Counted from the first letter of the stretch, positions 35,693 to 44,025 are shown. The stretch is 64,000 bases of DNA from Patescibacteria group bacterium (GCA_023380755.1 JAMCSD010000008.1:30991-94990), one strand, 5' to 3'. A program made the numbers and translations. The notes: a model not told the origin generated them from the letters alone.

Positions 35693-36880
35693 ATGGATTA
35701 CTCAAGAAATGTGCGCCTCCTAGGATGGCATAGTTTTTTTATTGGTTTTAGTTTGTGGGCACCAATTGCAATCTTGTACTTTTCAAAAATTAGTGGCTCG
35801 TACGCACTGGGTCTAAGTGTTTTTTCGATAACCATGATCAGTTCGGCAGCTTTAGAAGTACCAACAGGAGTTTGGTCGGATTTTATAGGCAGACGGAAAA
35901 CGCTGATAGCGGGTTCGGCAGCTTATGCCTTAAGTGCAGTATTTTACGCGCTGGGACATTTTTACGGAATTTTGGTGATTGGGGCTATTCTGGAAGGATT
36001 AGGGAGGGCACTTTATAGTGGTAACAATACAGCGATGATTTATGAAAGTGTGAATAAAAGTGAAAACAAAAAGACGTTGGAGCACTTTTTGGGGAAAATC
36101 GGCGCAGCGGAACAATGGGCATTGGCATTTTCAGCGTTAATAGGAGGAATAATTGCCAGTAAATCATTCAGCGTGGTGGTGTGGTTATCAGTAATTCCAC
36201 TGGTGATATGCTTTGGATTATCACTCTTTACTATTGAGGTACCAAAGGATAAGGCGAGTAGCAATATTTATGCCCATCTTAAAGAGGCTTTAGTTTTATT
36301 TAAAAAAAATAAACGATTACAATTTTTGGGGGTGGCAGATATTATTGGTTACGGAATTGGTGAATCGAGTTTTAACTTCCGAAGCGCTTTTGTGGCAATG
36401 TTGTGGCCAGTTTGGGCTATCGGAGCAGCACAGTTGTTATCGAATGTAGGAGCAGCTGTCAGCTTTGAAATGGCAGGAAAGGTAATTAAAAAAGTGCGTT
36501 CAGAAGTAATTTTGCTGGCACAGAGTGTTTATAGTCGAATGGCGAACATAATAGCCTTATTATTTCCGGGAATCCTATCTCCGATTTTGATGTCGTCCAC
36601 TTCGGGTTGGTATGGGTTGGGGAATGTTGCCGAAACAAGTTTGTATCAAAGAGAATTTAGCGATAAACAGAGGGCAACATTAGGATCATTGACTTCTTTG
36701 GGGGGAAAAATTGTTTACGGCTTGGCAGCAACATTGATAGGGGTGATGGCTGACAATGTCGGTCCAGCTAAAGCTTTACTACTTGGTCAAGTGATTATGT
36801 TGATGACAACATGGTGTTACATTTGGTTAGCTAAGAATGACGGTCGCGGCGTAAAGTACCCCGGTGTTGAGGGTGTTTAA
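35693..36880 (+). CDS. MFS transporter
   Basis: The 395-aa protein has about 12 helices. The motif A-like loop is GVWSDFIGRRKTLIAG after helix 2, with a long central loop (EVPKDKASSNIYAHLKEALVLFKK). It is probably a small-molecule exporter. It is translationally close to the PspC gene. The last ~15 residues overlap a minus-strand frame. Confidence 0.87.
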   Translation: MDYSRNVRLLGWHSFFIGFSLWAPIAILYFSKISGSYALGLSVFSITMISSAALEVPTGVWSDFIGRRKTLIAGSAAYALSAVFYALGHFYGILVIGAILEGLGRALYSGNNTAMIYESVNKSENKKTLEHFLGKIGAAEQWALAFSALIGGIIASKSFSVVVWLSVIPLVICFGLSLFTIEVPKDKASSNIYAHLKEALVLFKKNKRLQFLGVADIIGYGIGESSFNFRSAFVAMLWPVWAIGAAQLLSNVGAAVSFEMAGKVIKKVRSEVILLAQSVYSRMANIIALLFPGILSPILMSSTSGWYGLGNVAETSLYQREFSDKQRATLGSLTSLGGKIVYGLAATLIGVMADNVGPAKALLLGQVIMLMTTWCYIWLAKNDGRGVKYPGVEGV

Positions 36881-37058
36881 GGTGAGTACGAGCAAACTGA
36901 CTGGAGCGCATAGCCCGAAGGGCCGCTTCAGCAGCAGCAGAAGGAGCGCTTGAACGAGCTTGGATGTCGAGCTGCTGATAAAGGGTGAGGATGTCGGTGG
37001 TTTTTTCAAGATGCCCGAGGGCGGAGGCGGTAACTAAGGCGGTAATCTGTTCAAACAC
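36831..37058 (-). CDS. Possible small helical protein
   Basis: A 75-codon GTG-started frame begins VFEQITALVTASALGHLEKT. The first 60 residues look like an Ala-rich helical protein. The last 15 are antisense to the MFS gene and Arg/His-rich, as an overlap artefact would be. No convincing promoter. It may be a real small gene or chance; without it 36881-37117 is empty. Confidence 0.3.
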   Translation of the reverse strand: MFEQITALVTASALGHLEKTTDILTLYQQLDIQARSSAPSAAAEAALRAMRSSQFARTHLKHPQHRGTLRRDRHS

Positions 37059-37117
37059 TTATAAGCTAATATAATGGGAAGTTGGGGCTTTGGAAACTAT
37101 GACAAAGTGGGATGATC

Positions 37118-37645
37118 CTACTCACGGCAACAATCAAGCATTTTGCCCACAGCAGAGCTGACGGAAGAAAAAAGACCTTTGGAAGTTTTAAGAGGGATTT
37201 CGTTTTTGGGAAGTTCGATAGTTTTCGGGTCTTTGTTTTTAACTAGACCTAAATTGAGACCCCAGAAAAGATTGTAAAGGTGAAAGGACTTTTGAAAATA
37301 ATCATAAGCTTTGGCCGTATCCCCTTTTTTCTGGGCTTTGGTACCAACCTCCATGAGACGCATCGAAGCGGCCAGCAAGTGTTTGCTGATGCACCATTCT
37401 TCACCGCCATAATCTTTGATAATTTCTTTTAAGAGAGCAACACGCATGGCCCGGACTTCGTTGATGAGATCGTAGTATTTGGTTTTGCCAGTTTTGCCAC
37501 CAGAAAAGAAGAGGTGTTCCTCAATGGAGATTAAATTCATGATGCCAATGGAAAGGTCTTCGCCGCTGCTAAGGTCAAGTTTTTGGCCAGACTCGGCGGC
37601 TTTGACTTTATCCATAAATTGCTGGAGGTCAAGTTTTTTGTCCAT
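37118..37645 (-). CDS. Hypothetical helical protein
   Basis: The 175-aa soluble helical protein contains LISIEEHLFFSGGKTGKTKYYDLINEVRAMR and an EEWCISKHLLAASMRLMEVG helix. It ends with CCRE. A type of protein frequent in CPR genomes with no assigned function. It lies 3 nt after the CPxC membrane protein gene, so it is in an operon with it. Confidence 0.7.
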   Translation of the reverse strand: MDKKLDLQQFMDKVKAAESGQKLDLSSGEDLSIGIMNLISIEEHLFFSGGKTGKTKYYDLINEVRAMRVALLKEIIKDYGGEEWCISKHLLAASMRLMEVGTKAQKKGDTAKAYDYFQKSFHLYNLFWGLNLGLVKNKDPKTIELPKNEIPLKTSKGLFSSVSSAVGKMLDCCRE

Positions 37646-37648
37646 GGA

Positions 37649-38110
37649 TTATTTAAGGTGGAAGGCGAATTTAAAAATAACAGTAGTAACCACAACTAAC
37701 ACTACCGGAAAAACAACTTTGGCATAAGGGAAGAGGGTGCGGCCGCCGTTATTTTTTTTAGTGTAAAGATAGGTAAAATTACCAATGACCATGGCAATCA
37801 GGCCGAGGGTTTGGCCCAAAAGAATTTTGTCGATCCCAAAAAGGCGGTTCCCCACATGACCCATTTGGCCGGTATACTGGAAATAAAATAAGGTAAAGCC
37901 ATACATAATTAAAGAAAGGAGTAAGGGGTTGCGCAGAAAGCGGTTTTTAAACTTAGAAGCTAACCAAAAAGAAATAGCAGTGTCGAGGGCGGAAATCCAG
38001 ATAGAAACCAAAAGATCATCAATACCCAGTTTCTTGGCTAAAAGCATGCCACCACCGACAGTAACAATACAAACAGGACATTGGGCATAAACTGAACGGA
38101 CAAGGAACAT
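37649..38110 (-). CDS. CPxC multi-helix membrane protein (paralogue 1)
   Basis: The 153-aa protein has an N-terminal CPVC just before or in the first helix, then KKLGIDDLLVSIWISAL, and about five helices. It is a paralogue of 46170-46709, which shares CPxC, a Gly-rich helix and G[IV]DD. The CPxC motif suggests a thiol-redox or metal-binding role at the membrane. ATG 38110 is preceded by TACAAT and 6 nt. Confidence 0.72.
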   Translation of the reverse strand: MFLVRSVYAQCPVCIVTVGGGMLLAKKLGIDDLLVSIWISALDTAISFWLASKFKNRFLRNPLLLSLIMYGFTLFYFQYTGQMGHVGNRLFGIDKILLGQTLGLIAMVIGNFTYLYTKKNNGGRTLFPYAKVVFPVVLVVVTTVIFKFAFHLK

Positions 38111-38137
38111 AGTTGTATTGTAGCAAGAAGTAGACAA

Positions 38138-39292
38138 CTACGGGCGTAGTAGATTGGAAAAAAACAGGTAACCACGACCACGAATGGTTTTAATGACACC
38201 GGGATTGGCACCAATTTGCTTGAGTTTGGAGCGAAGACGCTTGATCCACTGAGAAATGGCCCAGTCAGAAAAACTGGTTTCCGCTTCTCCAGCCCAGATA
38301 CAGTTGGCGATATCATCTTTGGAAATTAATTTTCCCTGATTCTTGGCGAAATGAAAAAGGAGATCACATTCACCCGGAGAAAAACGATCAAGAAGGCTAA
38401 GACCATTAAAGGTAATATCACCACGAGAGGGGTCAATGACGAGACCAGGAGCAGGAAGAGACATAAAGAAATTTTTTATATAGTGATTGTTTTGCAAATA
38501 TTCTAGAGGAGTAGAAAAAGGTTGACAGCCATTCTCGAGGCAAAAACAGGCATATTTAATGAGGATAGGGTTTCCCTGGCTAATAGTTTTGATGGCCGAG
38601 GTTTCCGAGGGAGTGTAGGTTTTGTTAAGAGTGAAACCCCAACGGTTGATTAAATAGTCAATATCGTCAGGAGAAACAGAATCGAACTTAACGATGTTTT
38701 GGAAAAGGAGATCCTCGATAAAGAGATATTTATCATCAGTTAACTTTTCGGGGGCATCGGCATAGGTGATAAAAAGATACCGTACCTTATCGCGGATACC
38801 GGGGGGACGAACAGCTTTTAAACTACCCCAAAAGAATTTATCGGCAAAATCAAGATGACCAAGACCGCGGAGGACGATAACCAGATCCCAACGGGCGGTG
38901 ATGATCTCAATTTTGGTCTTAAGGAGGGTGACAAGATCGTTGGCCGTAATTTCGGACCAATTAAGAGGTTGGGCATCTGGGATAATTTCGGCTAATTTCT
39001 GGTAGAAAAGACTAAGATAAGTTTTGGCATTACAATCGACCAACTCCTCTTGGTTAACGATCACAAAGCGGAAGGTTTGGGAATTAACCGGAAGATGATT
39101 ATTTTGGGAAAGCTCGTCAATGTTGCCGACCAAGAAACGGATAAGGCGCATCAGACCACCGAAGCGGGGCGCAGATTCAACGGTAACACACTGATGGTTA
39201 AGGATAGGAGTAAAGATTGTTTGGAAATAATGATTGACCGTTTGAGGGGTAAGGGGGTAATAAAACGGGCTATCTTTCGTGATTTTAATCAT
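38138..39292 (-). CDS. Degenerate ATPase fused to OmpR-type winged helix
   Basis: The 384-aa protein looks like an AAA/STAND-type ATPase in its N-terminal part, but the Walker A position reads APRFGGLMRLI, lacking GKS/T. The Walker B position reads LVIVLRGLGHLD, lacking DE. The C-terminal ~100 residues (LLDRFSPGECDLLFHFAKNQ... IKRLRSKLKQIG... IRGRGYLF) are a typical OmpR/PhoB winged-helix DNA-binding domain. It is probably a transcription regulator that no longer hydrolyses ATP. Four GTCA repeats lie just upstream, and the divergent neighbours are the paralogue triplet. Confidence 0.78.
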   Translation of the reverse strand: MIKITKDSPFYYPLTPQTVNHYFQTIFTPILNHQCVTVESAPRFGGLMRLIRFLVGNIDELSQNNHLPVNSQTFRFVIVNQEELVDCNAKTYLSLFYQKLAEIIPDAQPLNWSEITANDLVTLLKTKIEIITARWDLVIVLRGLGHLDFADKFFWGSLKAVRPPGIRDKVRYLFITYADAPEKLTDDKYLFIEDLLFQNIVKFDSVSPDDIDYLINRWGFTLNKTYTPSETSAIKTISQGNPILIKYACFCLENGCQPFSTPLEYLQNNHYIKNFFMSLPAPGLVIDPSRGDITFNGLSLLDRFSPGECDLLFHFAKNQGKLISKDDIANCIWAGEAETSFSDWAISQWIKRLRSKLKQIGANPGVIKTIRGRGYLFFSNLLRP

Positions 39293-39318
39293 TTGTCGAC
39301 TCCCCTATTGTAACAAAT

Positions 39319-39353
39319 GTCAAAAAAGTCAGAAAAGTGTCACAAAGGCGTCA
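39319..39353. promoter_or_regulatory. Four phased GTCA direct repeats
   Basis: GTCA occurs at 39319, 39328, 39339 and 39350 (steps 9, 11, 11), in an A-rich context between the winged-helix regulator and the divergent triplet. The ~one-turn spacing is what OmpR-family winged helices bind. Confidence 0.55.
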
Positions 39354-39406
39354 AGCTTGGCGGCAGAAGTCTTTGTAGGATAGGCTGTTAACAATTTAGG
39401 ATTTTT

Positions 39407-39808
39407 ATGTCATTAAAAGAGAAGGCTTTTGGCCAGTTGCCGGTGACGGTTGATATTTATAAAGATACCCGCCCAGAGGATACCGACGTGGAACCTTATC
39501 GGCGCGAAAGGACGAGCACCATGGGGGAGATGTTCTCGGAGTGGCAGCTGAATATACTGCAAACATTGAGCAGAGGGGTGGAAAAACCACTGGAATCATT
39601 TCGGGTATCAACAATGCATAAATATTATGAATTTCGGAAATCTCACTATCGGGCGAGCGTGCAGGTGAGCGGCGAAGATGTGGAGCATAAGCATCACAAC
39701 CTTATTAATAAAGCTTCAGAAGAATATGGAGATTACGTCAATTGGGAGAGTTCGGGAGGGTGGGTGGAAGAAGCAGATTTAGTAAGAAGGAGGGGGGAAA
39801 ATGAGTAA
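39407..39808 (+). CDS. Tandem paralogue A, unknown family
   Basis: The 133-aa soluble protein is the first of three adjacent related genes. Shared pattern: a helix ending L..L......ES FRVST.H, then HYRASVQVSGED, LINKASEE, and a C-terminal WVEEADL. It has no signal peptide, Cys cluster or catalytic motif. It overlaps the next gene by 8 nt. See the findings for the family comparison. Confidence 0.7.
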   Translation: MSLKEKAFGQLPVTVDIYKDTRPEDTDVEPYRRERTSTMGEMFSEWQLNILQTLSRGVEKPLESFRVSTMHKYYEFRKSHYRASVQVSGEDVEHKHHNLINKASEEYGDYVNWESSGGWVEEADLVRRRGENE

Positions 39809-40208
39809 TTCAGAGAGAGAATCATCGGGAATACCGGTACATGTGAAACAACGCTTCCGGGAAAGACGAATGGATGGCAAATGGGGGGTAGTAGAGCTTC
39901 GAGAGCATGATTATATTGACTTAACTTTTACCTTTTTACCGGCGCACATTGGCCAGCTACATGTTTTGGAGGAAAGGGCGGGGACAAAGGCGGAGGCTTT
40001 TGAGGTGGTGACCAGCCATCGGTTTTCGGAACAGAGGCCACCACACTACCAGGCAAGAGTGGAAATCAGCTGTCGGGATGCTAATAACATGCGCCATATT
40101 TTAGTGGACAAGGCAACTACGGAATATTGGCGTTACACGCTTTGGGAAAAGCCGGAGGGATGGATTGAAAGTAGTGATTTATTACCAATTCCGAGAAGGA
40201 GAGAATGA
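39801..40208 (+). CDS. Tandem paralogue B, unknown family
   Basis: The 135-aa product contains FEVVTSHRFSE, HYQARVEISCRDA, ILVDKATTEYWRY and WIESSDL, aligning with the same blocks of its neighbours. It is translationally coupled on both sides (overlaps of 8 and 4 nt). Function unknown. Confidence 0.72.
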   Translation: MSNSERESSGIPVHVKQRFRERRMDGKWGVVELREHDYIDLTFTFLPAHIGQLHVLEERAGTKAEAFEVVTSHRFSEQRPPHYQARVEISCRDANNMRHILVDKATTEYWRYTLWEKPEGWIESSDLLPIPRRRE

Positions 40209-40708
40209 TTAATAAGGAAAGACTGGAATTAGTGGGTTCAAGACCAGTAGTGATTGAAACGGATCAAGTCTTAGAAATTAATGAAGATTACCAACCGGTT
40301 ACGTGGCATCATCATAGAAGCGAAAGGGTGGGGATTTTAAGAGAACAACTGAACCCACAACAAATAATAATTCTCGCAAAATTAGCTCAAAGGATCGAAT
40401 CGACTCCGGACGTATTTAAAATTGAGGTGAGGCATATAACCGGATTCTACGAACACGACCGCTATACTGCTTGCGTCCGGGTTACCTTATTGGATAGAGC
40501 AGAGCGGGAGCATTGTTTATTATTTAAGGAGACAAAAAAACCCGGTGATTTTGAACGATGGAAGGCTAGTAATAATTGGATAGAAGAAGGTGATTTACCA
40601 AAGATGAGGGCGGCGGAAGGAGAAGGGCCAGAAGAACGATGGGAACAGTGGATAAGGTGGAATGGTTACAAATTTAAGGCCGGACCGGGGAAGAATCAAG
40701 AATGTTGA
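40205..40708 (+). CDS. Tandem paralogue C, unknown family
   Basis: The 167-aa product contains FKIEVRHITGFYEHDRY, TACVRVTLLDRA, LLFKETKKPGDFERW and NWIEEGDL. It has a longer N-terminus and a charged extension with Trp residues (ERWEQWIRWNGYKF). It starts within the stop of paralogue B (ATGA overlap). It overlaps the convergent Rossmann gene by 35 nt. Confidence 0.72.
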   Translation: MINKERLELVGSRPVVIETDQVLEINEDYQPVTWHHHRSERVGILREQLNPQQIIILAKLAQRIESTPDVFKIEVRHITGFYEHDRYTACVRVTLLDRAEREHCLLFKETKKPGDFERWKASNNWIEEGDLPKMRAAEGEGPEERWEQWIRWNGYKFKAGPGKNQEC

Positions 40709-40988
40709 GCAGGTCAATAACCGGCTTACGATTAATGGTGGTATTACCGGAAAGCTGGCGAAGACAATGGGTGCAATTGGGCAGTTCAACGATGATAACA
40801 AAATAACCAAACCTTAAGGCTTTTAGTATGGTACCGACATGTGCTGACCGACCATGAGCTTGCTGCCACAATTTGACAATTTTCTGGCGAGGATGACACG
40901 TACCAATCATGACATCGTAGCCCAAACGGATAAAGTTAGTGGCCAGTTCCAAACTATGATGGTCGGATCCAATGATCGCCACCCTCAT
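40674..40988 (-). CDS. Truncated NADP-binding Rossmann protein
   Basis: The 104-aa protein is similar to the N-terminus of F420/NADP-dependent oxidoreductases (MRVAIIGSDHHSLELATNFIRLGYDV). The usual GxGxxG is replaced by GSDHHS, and the frame stops at about half the family length. TATAAT ends 6 nt before ATG, so it appears expressed. It is either a degenerate remnant or a small nucleotide-binding protein. Confidence 0.55.
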   Translation of the reverse strand: MRVAIIGSDHHSLELATNFIRLGYDVMIGTCHPRQKIVKLWQQAHGRSAHVGTILKALRFGYFVIIVELPNCTHCLRQLSGNTTINRKPVIDLLNILDSSPVRP

Positions 40989-41010
40989 AATTATATTATA
41001 AACTTTCTCG

Positions 41011-41023
41011 TACCATTATGGTA
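41011..41023. repeat. 13-bp palindrome TACCATTATGGTA
   Basis: A perfect inverted repeat between two minus-strand genes, 23 nt upstream of the start of the truncated Rossmann gene. It could be an operator or chance. Confidence 0.3.
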
Positions 41024-41035
41024 GTAGTTTGGCGG

Positions 41036-41662
41036 TTACTTTTGAGGAATGAGACCAGTAAGGTTAATCTTACCGTTAATAACGGTTAAAGATTGGATGA
41101 ACAAACCTTTGGTATTGTTGAGCTGATTTTGAATCAAGGAGGTGATAGTGGGGGTGTTTTCGGTAATCGCTAATTTGGGAACAGAAAAGTTGCCAATGTT
41201 AACCGCATTAGGCTTAAGAGAGACAAGATTATTATTAACAGTGAGGCCGCCTTGATAATAAAAGTCGGGATTTTGAGGGATGTGGTAACGACGAATAAGA
41301 GGATCGAGGACGGTTTTTGGATAAATTTGGTAAAGAAAAGGTAAAACTTGAGAGGAACGTAATTTGCCGGTAAGAGTAACAGTATTATCAGGGTTAACCT
41401 GGAGACCAGTGTTATAGAGGGGTGAATTACTCCCCTGCTGATTGAGGAAATAGGCGGCCTGGTCACCGGTAAAGCTGGTGTTAACCGCCGGCCCTAAGCC
41501 GGTAGGTAAACCACTGGGGTAAGCTGAGGGAGAAGCGGTGGGAAGGCCAAGAAGAGAAGTGGAAGTGGGAGTAAAAGGGCCACGAAGATAACTAATAATA
41601 GCGGCTAAGGCGATAACGACAATAACGGCGATGATGATGAGCGTGAGAGTACGATTCGGCAT
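41036..41662 (-). CDS. Exported hypothetical protein
   Basis: The 208-aa protein has one N-terminal membrane helix, a Pro/Ser/Gly linker and a globular domain rich in beta strands (VTLTGKLRSSQVLPFLY, LTVINGKINLTG). The pattern of alternating 'G-L-x-V-N' strands resembles small LolA/DUF4403-type lipid-binding sheets, but I do not assign it. It is presumably extracytoplasmic. Confidence 0.68.
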   Translation of the reverse strand: MPNRTLTLIIIAVIVVIALAAIISYLRGPFTPTSTSLLGLPTASPSAYPSGLPTGLGPAVNTSFTGDQAAYFLNQQGSNSPLYNTGLQVNPDNTVTLTGKLRSSQVLPFLYQIYPKTVLDPLIRRYHIPQNPDFYYQGGLTVNNNLVSLKPNAVNIGNFSVPKLAITENTPTITSLIQNQLNNTKGLFIQSLTVINGKINLTGLIPQK

Positions 41663-41768
41663 AGGCAGAAAATTTGTAAAGGCAGCCCAAAAGGTGTGAC
41701 TATATAATTTTAGATAACTTACGGCAAAAAAGAAAGCATACCGGGAAATTCTGGTTATTTTTTAAACA

Positions 41769-41792
41769 AAAACCCCGCCGTCGCGGGGTTTT
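41769..41792. terminator. Intrinsic terminator between divergent genes
   Basis: AAAACCCCGC, loop CGTC, GCGGGGTTTT. On the minus strand the U-run continues (TTTTTGTTT), so it better terminates leftward transcription. Its place between two divergent coding genes implies a non-coding transcript. Confidence 0.85.
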
Positions 41793-41890
41793 GAGGAGTC
41801 ACCTCTCGAATGAGAGATAAATAAGGATACGGAAATTAACTAAGAGGAGGCTGAGAAATTAAAAGAGATAGCGGAATGAATAAATAATCT
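41769..41890 (-). ncRNA. Candidate small RNA
   Basis: On the minus strand TACAAT (41897-41902) precedes about 120 nt without a convincing frame. The stretch contains a CTCTC-ATTC-GAGAG hairpin and ends at the strong terminator 41769-41792. A rightward alternative also exists (TATAAT 41703-41708 to the same terminator, about 80 nt). Neither belongs to the flanking genes. Confidence 0.4.
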
Positions 41891-41946
41891 ACTATTATTG
41901 TACTAGTTGTTGAAAAGAGACGGTGGATTTTTTGGTATAATTCATT

Positions 41947-42591
41947 ATGAGGTTTCGAGAATTTAGAGGTGAAATTTACGATGCCGGTGATATTGGTAAA
42001 GAAATCGCTAAGGGATTATTCCCGAGGCAGCAGATTCAACGGTCACTGCATTTTTTTGAGGGACACAACGGGGAGATCGAACAAGCAAACCGGGTGGAAG
42101 AATTTGAACTGGCGGTGATGGAAATAAACCGGGTCTTGGGCGGAACCAAAGAACCATTTGACCCAGCAGTGGAGCAATTAAAGAAGTTGGTGGGCAATCG
42201 CCGGCTGCCACTGTTCGCCGACGATTTAGAATTCCCAGAAACCCGAGAAATGTACCGAGCAGAAGTGGCGGCCTGGAGGGAAGCGAAACGGACATTCCCC
42301 TCTTGGGCGGAGCGGGAATTTAGGCGGCCAGCAACGGCAGCGGTGGGAATGGCACTGGAATATTACGCGACAATGATTGGTTATTGGGTAAAAGGAATAA
42401 ACAGCAACCCAGAAGAGAGAAAGGCGGTGGCCCGAGCGGTGGTAATCGCAGTAGAGTCAACACTGGCGTTACATTACGGGGAGGGACACATGATACGGGA
42501 TGTGAAAGACTGGATGCTGGAGGAAAAAGAGGCGTTTTCATTGCTAGTACAACGAAAAATAGAAAGGTTGGAGGATGGTGGACAAAAATAA
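41947..42591 (+). CDS. Hypothetical helical protein
   Basis: The 214-aa protein is predicted nearly all helical, charged and without membrane segments. Notable pieces are HFFEGHNGEIEQ, WAEREFRRPATAAVGMALEYYATMIGYWV and ALHYGEGHMIRD. TATAAT lies 5 nt before ATG. Function not recognised. Confidence 0.65.
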   Translation: MRFREFRGEIYDAGDIGKEIAKGLFPRQQIQRSLHFFEGHNGEIEQANRVEEFELAVMEINRVLGGTKEPFDPAVEQLKKLVGNRRLPLFADDLEFPETREMYRAEVAAWREAKRTFPSWAEREFRRPATAAVGMALEYYATMIGYWVKGINSNPEERKAVARAVVIAVESTLALHYGEGHMIRDVKDWMLEEKEAFSLLVQRKIERLEDGGQK

Positions 42592-42640
42592 GTACTGGTC
42601 AGGAGAAGTGACGCGAAAAAGTAATGCCTTGGATATAGAA

Positions 42641-43213
42641 TTACGAAAGATTTTTGGGAAGTAAAGCGGCGAGGCGGTGGAGCAGACCTGGGTAATCAAG
42701 ATGCTCTAAATCGGTGCTGTCGAAGATGATGATTTCACCATCAAGATCCAAAGGATCAGATTGACCACGAAGGAGTAGATCTTTAAATTCGTCGTAGTTG
42801 CCGGTGTCACAATGGCCGGGATGGCGAAGGCCAGATACGGAACGAGCCTTAAAACGTTCAAAGAGGATATCACCTTGACATTGGCACATAATTTGAATGG
42901 GGGTGAAGTGATATTTAGCCATTAACTTTTGGAACTCTTGATTAGCAAACTCAGCCTTGAAGTTGCTTTCGACAATGAATGAGGTGCCGGCGGTTAACAG
43001 ACTCTCCATAAAGTAGTGGAGGACGGCATAGGAGGCACCACCGAGCTTTTGAGACCAAGCGCGGTCCCGCCAGCCAACTTTATCAAAAAGGATTTCTTTG
43101 ACGCCGTCTTTGGAAAGATAAGGCAAGGGAAAACGCTCGATGATTTTTTGGGCGAGGGTAGTTTTGCCGGTGCAAGAGGGACCAGAAATGATAATGATGT
43201 AAGGAGAAGGCAT
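42641..43213 (-). CDS. P-loop kinase (AAA_33/zeta-like)
   Basis: The 190-aa protein has Walker A SGPSCTGKTTLAQ at residues 10-22 and a DGVKEILFDK lid-like segment. FIVESNFK, a zeta-toxin/chloramphenicol-phosphotransferase-like feature, is also present. It probably phosphorylates a small molecule such as an antibiotic, nucleoside or sugar. Substrate unknown. Confidence 0.82.
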   Translation of the reverse strand: MPSPYIIIISGPSCTGKTTLAQKIIERFPLPYLSKDGVKEILFDKVGWRDRAWSQKLGGASYAVLHYFMESLLTAGTSFIVESNFKAEFANQEFQKLMAKYHFTPIQIMCQCQGDILFERFKARSVSGLRHPGHCDTGNYDEFKDLLLRGQSDPLDLDGEIIIFDSTDLEHLDYPGLLHRLAALLPKNLS

Positions 43214-43216
43214 AAA

Positions 43217-43495
43217 TTAACGGGAACGGGTAGGATAGGCGGTAGGGCAAGGGGTTTCCCAGGGGCGAAGGCATTTATTTAGCGTTTGGCACCAGGAATA
43301 GCCGGCGGCAATTAAACAGCCATGGACATCCTTATCACCGCCAATAAGATTGGGAGCGGACACGGCGGGAACAGTAATTGATTTTTGGTATTGCATACCA
43401 AGATAAAAGCCGAGAAAAGGCAAGGCGACAAAAAGGGCCATGGCCAAGGCGACGGAAAAAGGAGTAACCGTGGTCCAGGATTTAGGTAGTTTCAT
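43217..43495 (-). CDS. Membrane-anchored protein with Cys motif
   Basis: The 92-aa protein has one membrane helix followed by a small domain GCLIAAGYSWCQTLNKCLRP with Cys spacing C-x9-C-x5-C and a fourth Cys in ETPCPT. The motif 'GYSWC...KCLRPWE' recurs in exported bacterial proteins, some attached to lysozyme-inhibitor-like domains. CATAAT lies 6 nt before ATG 43495. It sits 3 nt upstream of the kinase gene (same operon). Confidence 0.7.
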   Translation of the reverse strand: MKLPKSWTTVTPFSVALAMALFVALPFLGFYLGMQYQKSITVPAVSAPNLIGGDKDVHGCLIAAGYSWCQTLNKCLRPWETPCPTAYPTRSR

Positions 43496-43546
43496 ACTAT
43501 CATTATGACACAAAGTTCCGGAAATGATTTGCTGACCAATTGGCCA

Positions 43547-43577
43547 TTGACATTCTAGTTACTGGAAGGTGTAAAGT
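43547..43577 (+). promoter_or_regulatory. MerR-type promoter with 19-bp spacer
   Basis: TTGACA (43547-43552) and TAAAGT (43572-43577) are separated by 19 bp, the elongated spacer distinctive of MerR-activated promoters. A 21-bp imperfect palindrome (43550-43570; ACATTC at the left, GAAGGT at the right) fills the spacer. TAAAGT ends 7 nt before the regulator's ATG, so the MerR gene is probably autoregulated. Confidence 0.75.
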
Positions 43578-43584
43578 AGCGATA

Positions 43585-44025
43585 ATGAAATACACTATCG
43601 GCCAAATCGCCAAACAAGTCGGACTACCGACAAAAACCATCCGGTTCTATGAAGAAGAAGGGGTAATTACTCCGGCCCAAAGGGGCGAAAACGGCTACCG
43701 GCTGTATCAAGAAATAACGGTTAAGGAATTACAAATGATTAAGTATGCCCGAGGACTGGGCATTCCCCTCTTGGAAATTAAACGGCTAATGAAGGGGTGT
43801 GAAGAGGGGCACTGCTCCCACTCAAAACAATTTGTGGACGAAAATATTAACCGATATTTAGGAGAACTAGACTCTAAGATAGGACAACTAAACACCCTTA
43901 AAAACAAATTGATAGAGTTGCAAAAAACATTAAAAACACAAAAGGCGAACTGCCCCAGCAATGAATACTGCTGTGATTTGCTCCACCAACTTATTGATTT
44001 AGACCAAGGAGGGAAAAATGCGTAG
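43585..44025 (+). CDS. MerR-family metal-responsive regulator
   Basis: The 146-aa product has an N-terminal winged helix MKYTIGQIAKQVGLPTKTIR and FYEEEGV, then a dimerisation coiled coil (about residues 80-120). A Cys-containing end has CEEGHCSH near residue 75 and NCPSNEYCC near 125, positions used for metal binding in MerR/ZntR/CueR relatives. Copper, zinc, cadmium or mercury are candidates; proximity to the copper island favours copper. ATG 43585 follows the conserved MerR start. Confidence 0.92.
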   Translation: MKYTIGQIAKQVGLPTKTIRFYEEEGVITPAQRGENGYRLYQEITVKELQMIKYARGLGIPLLEIKRLMKGCEEGHCSHSKQFVDENINRYLGELDSKIGQLNTLKNKLIELQKTLKTQKANCPSNEYCCDLLHQLIDLDQGGKNA

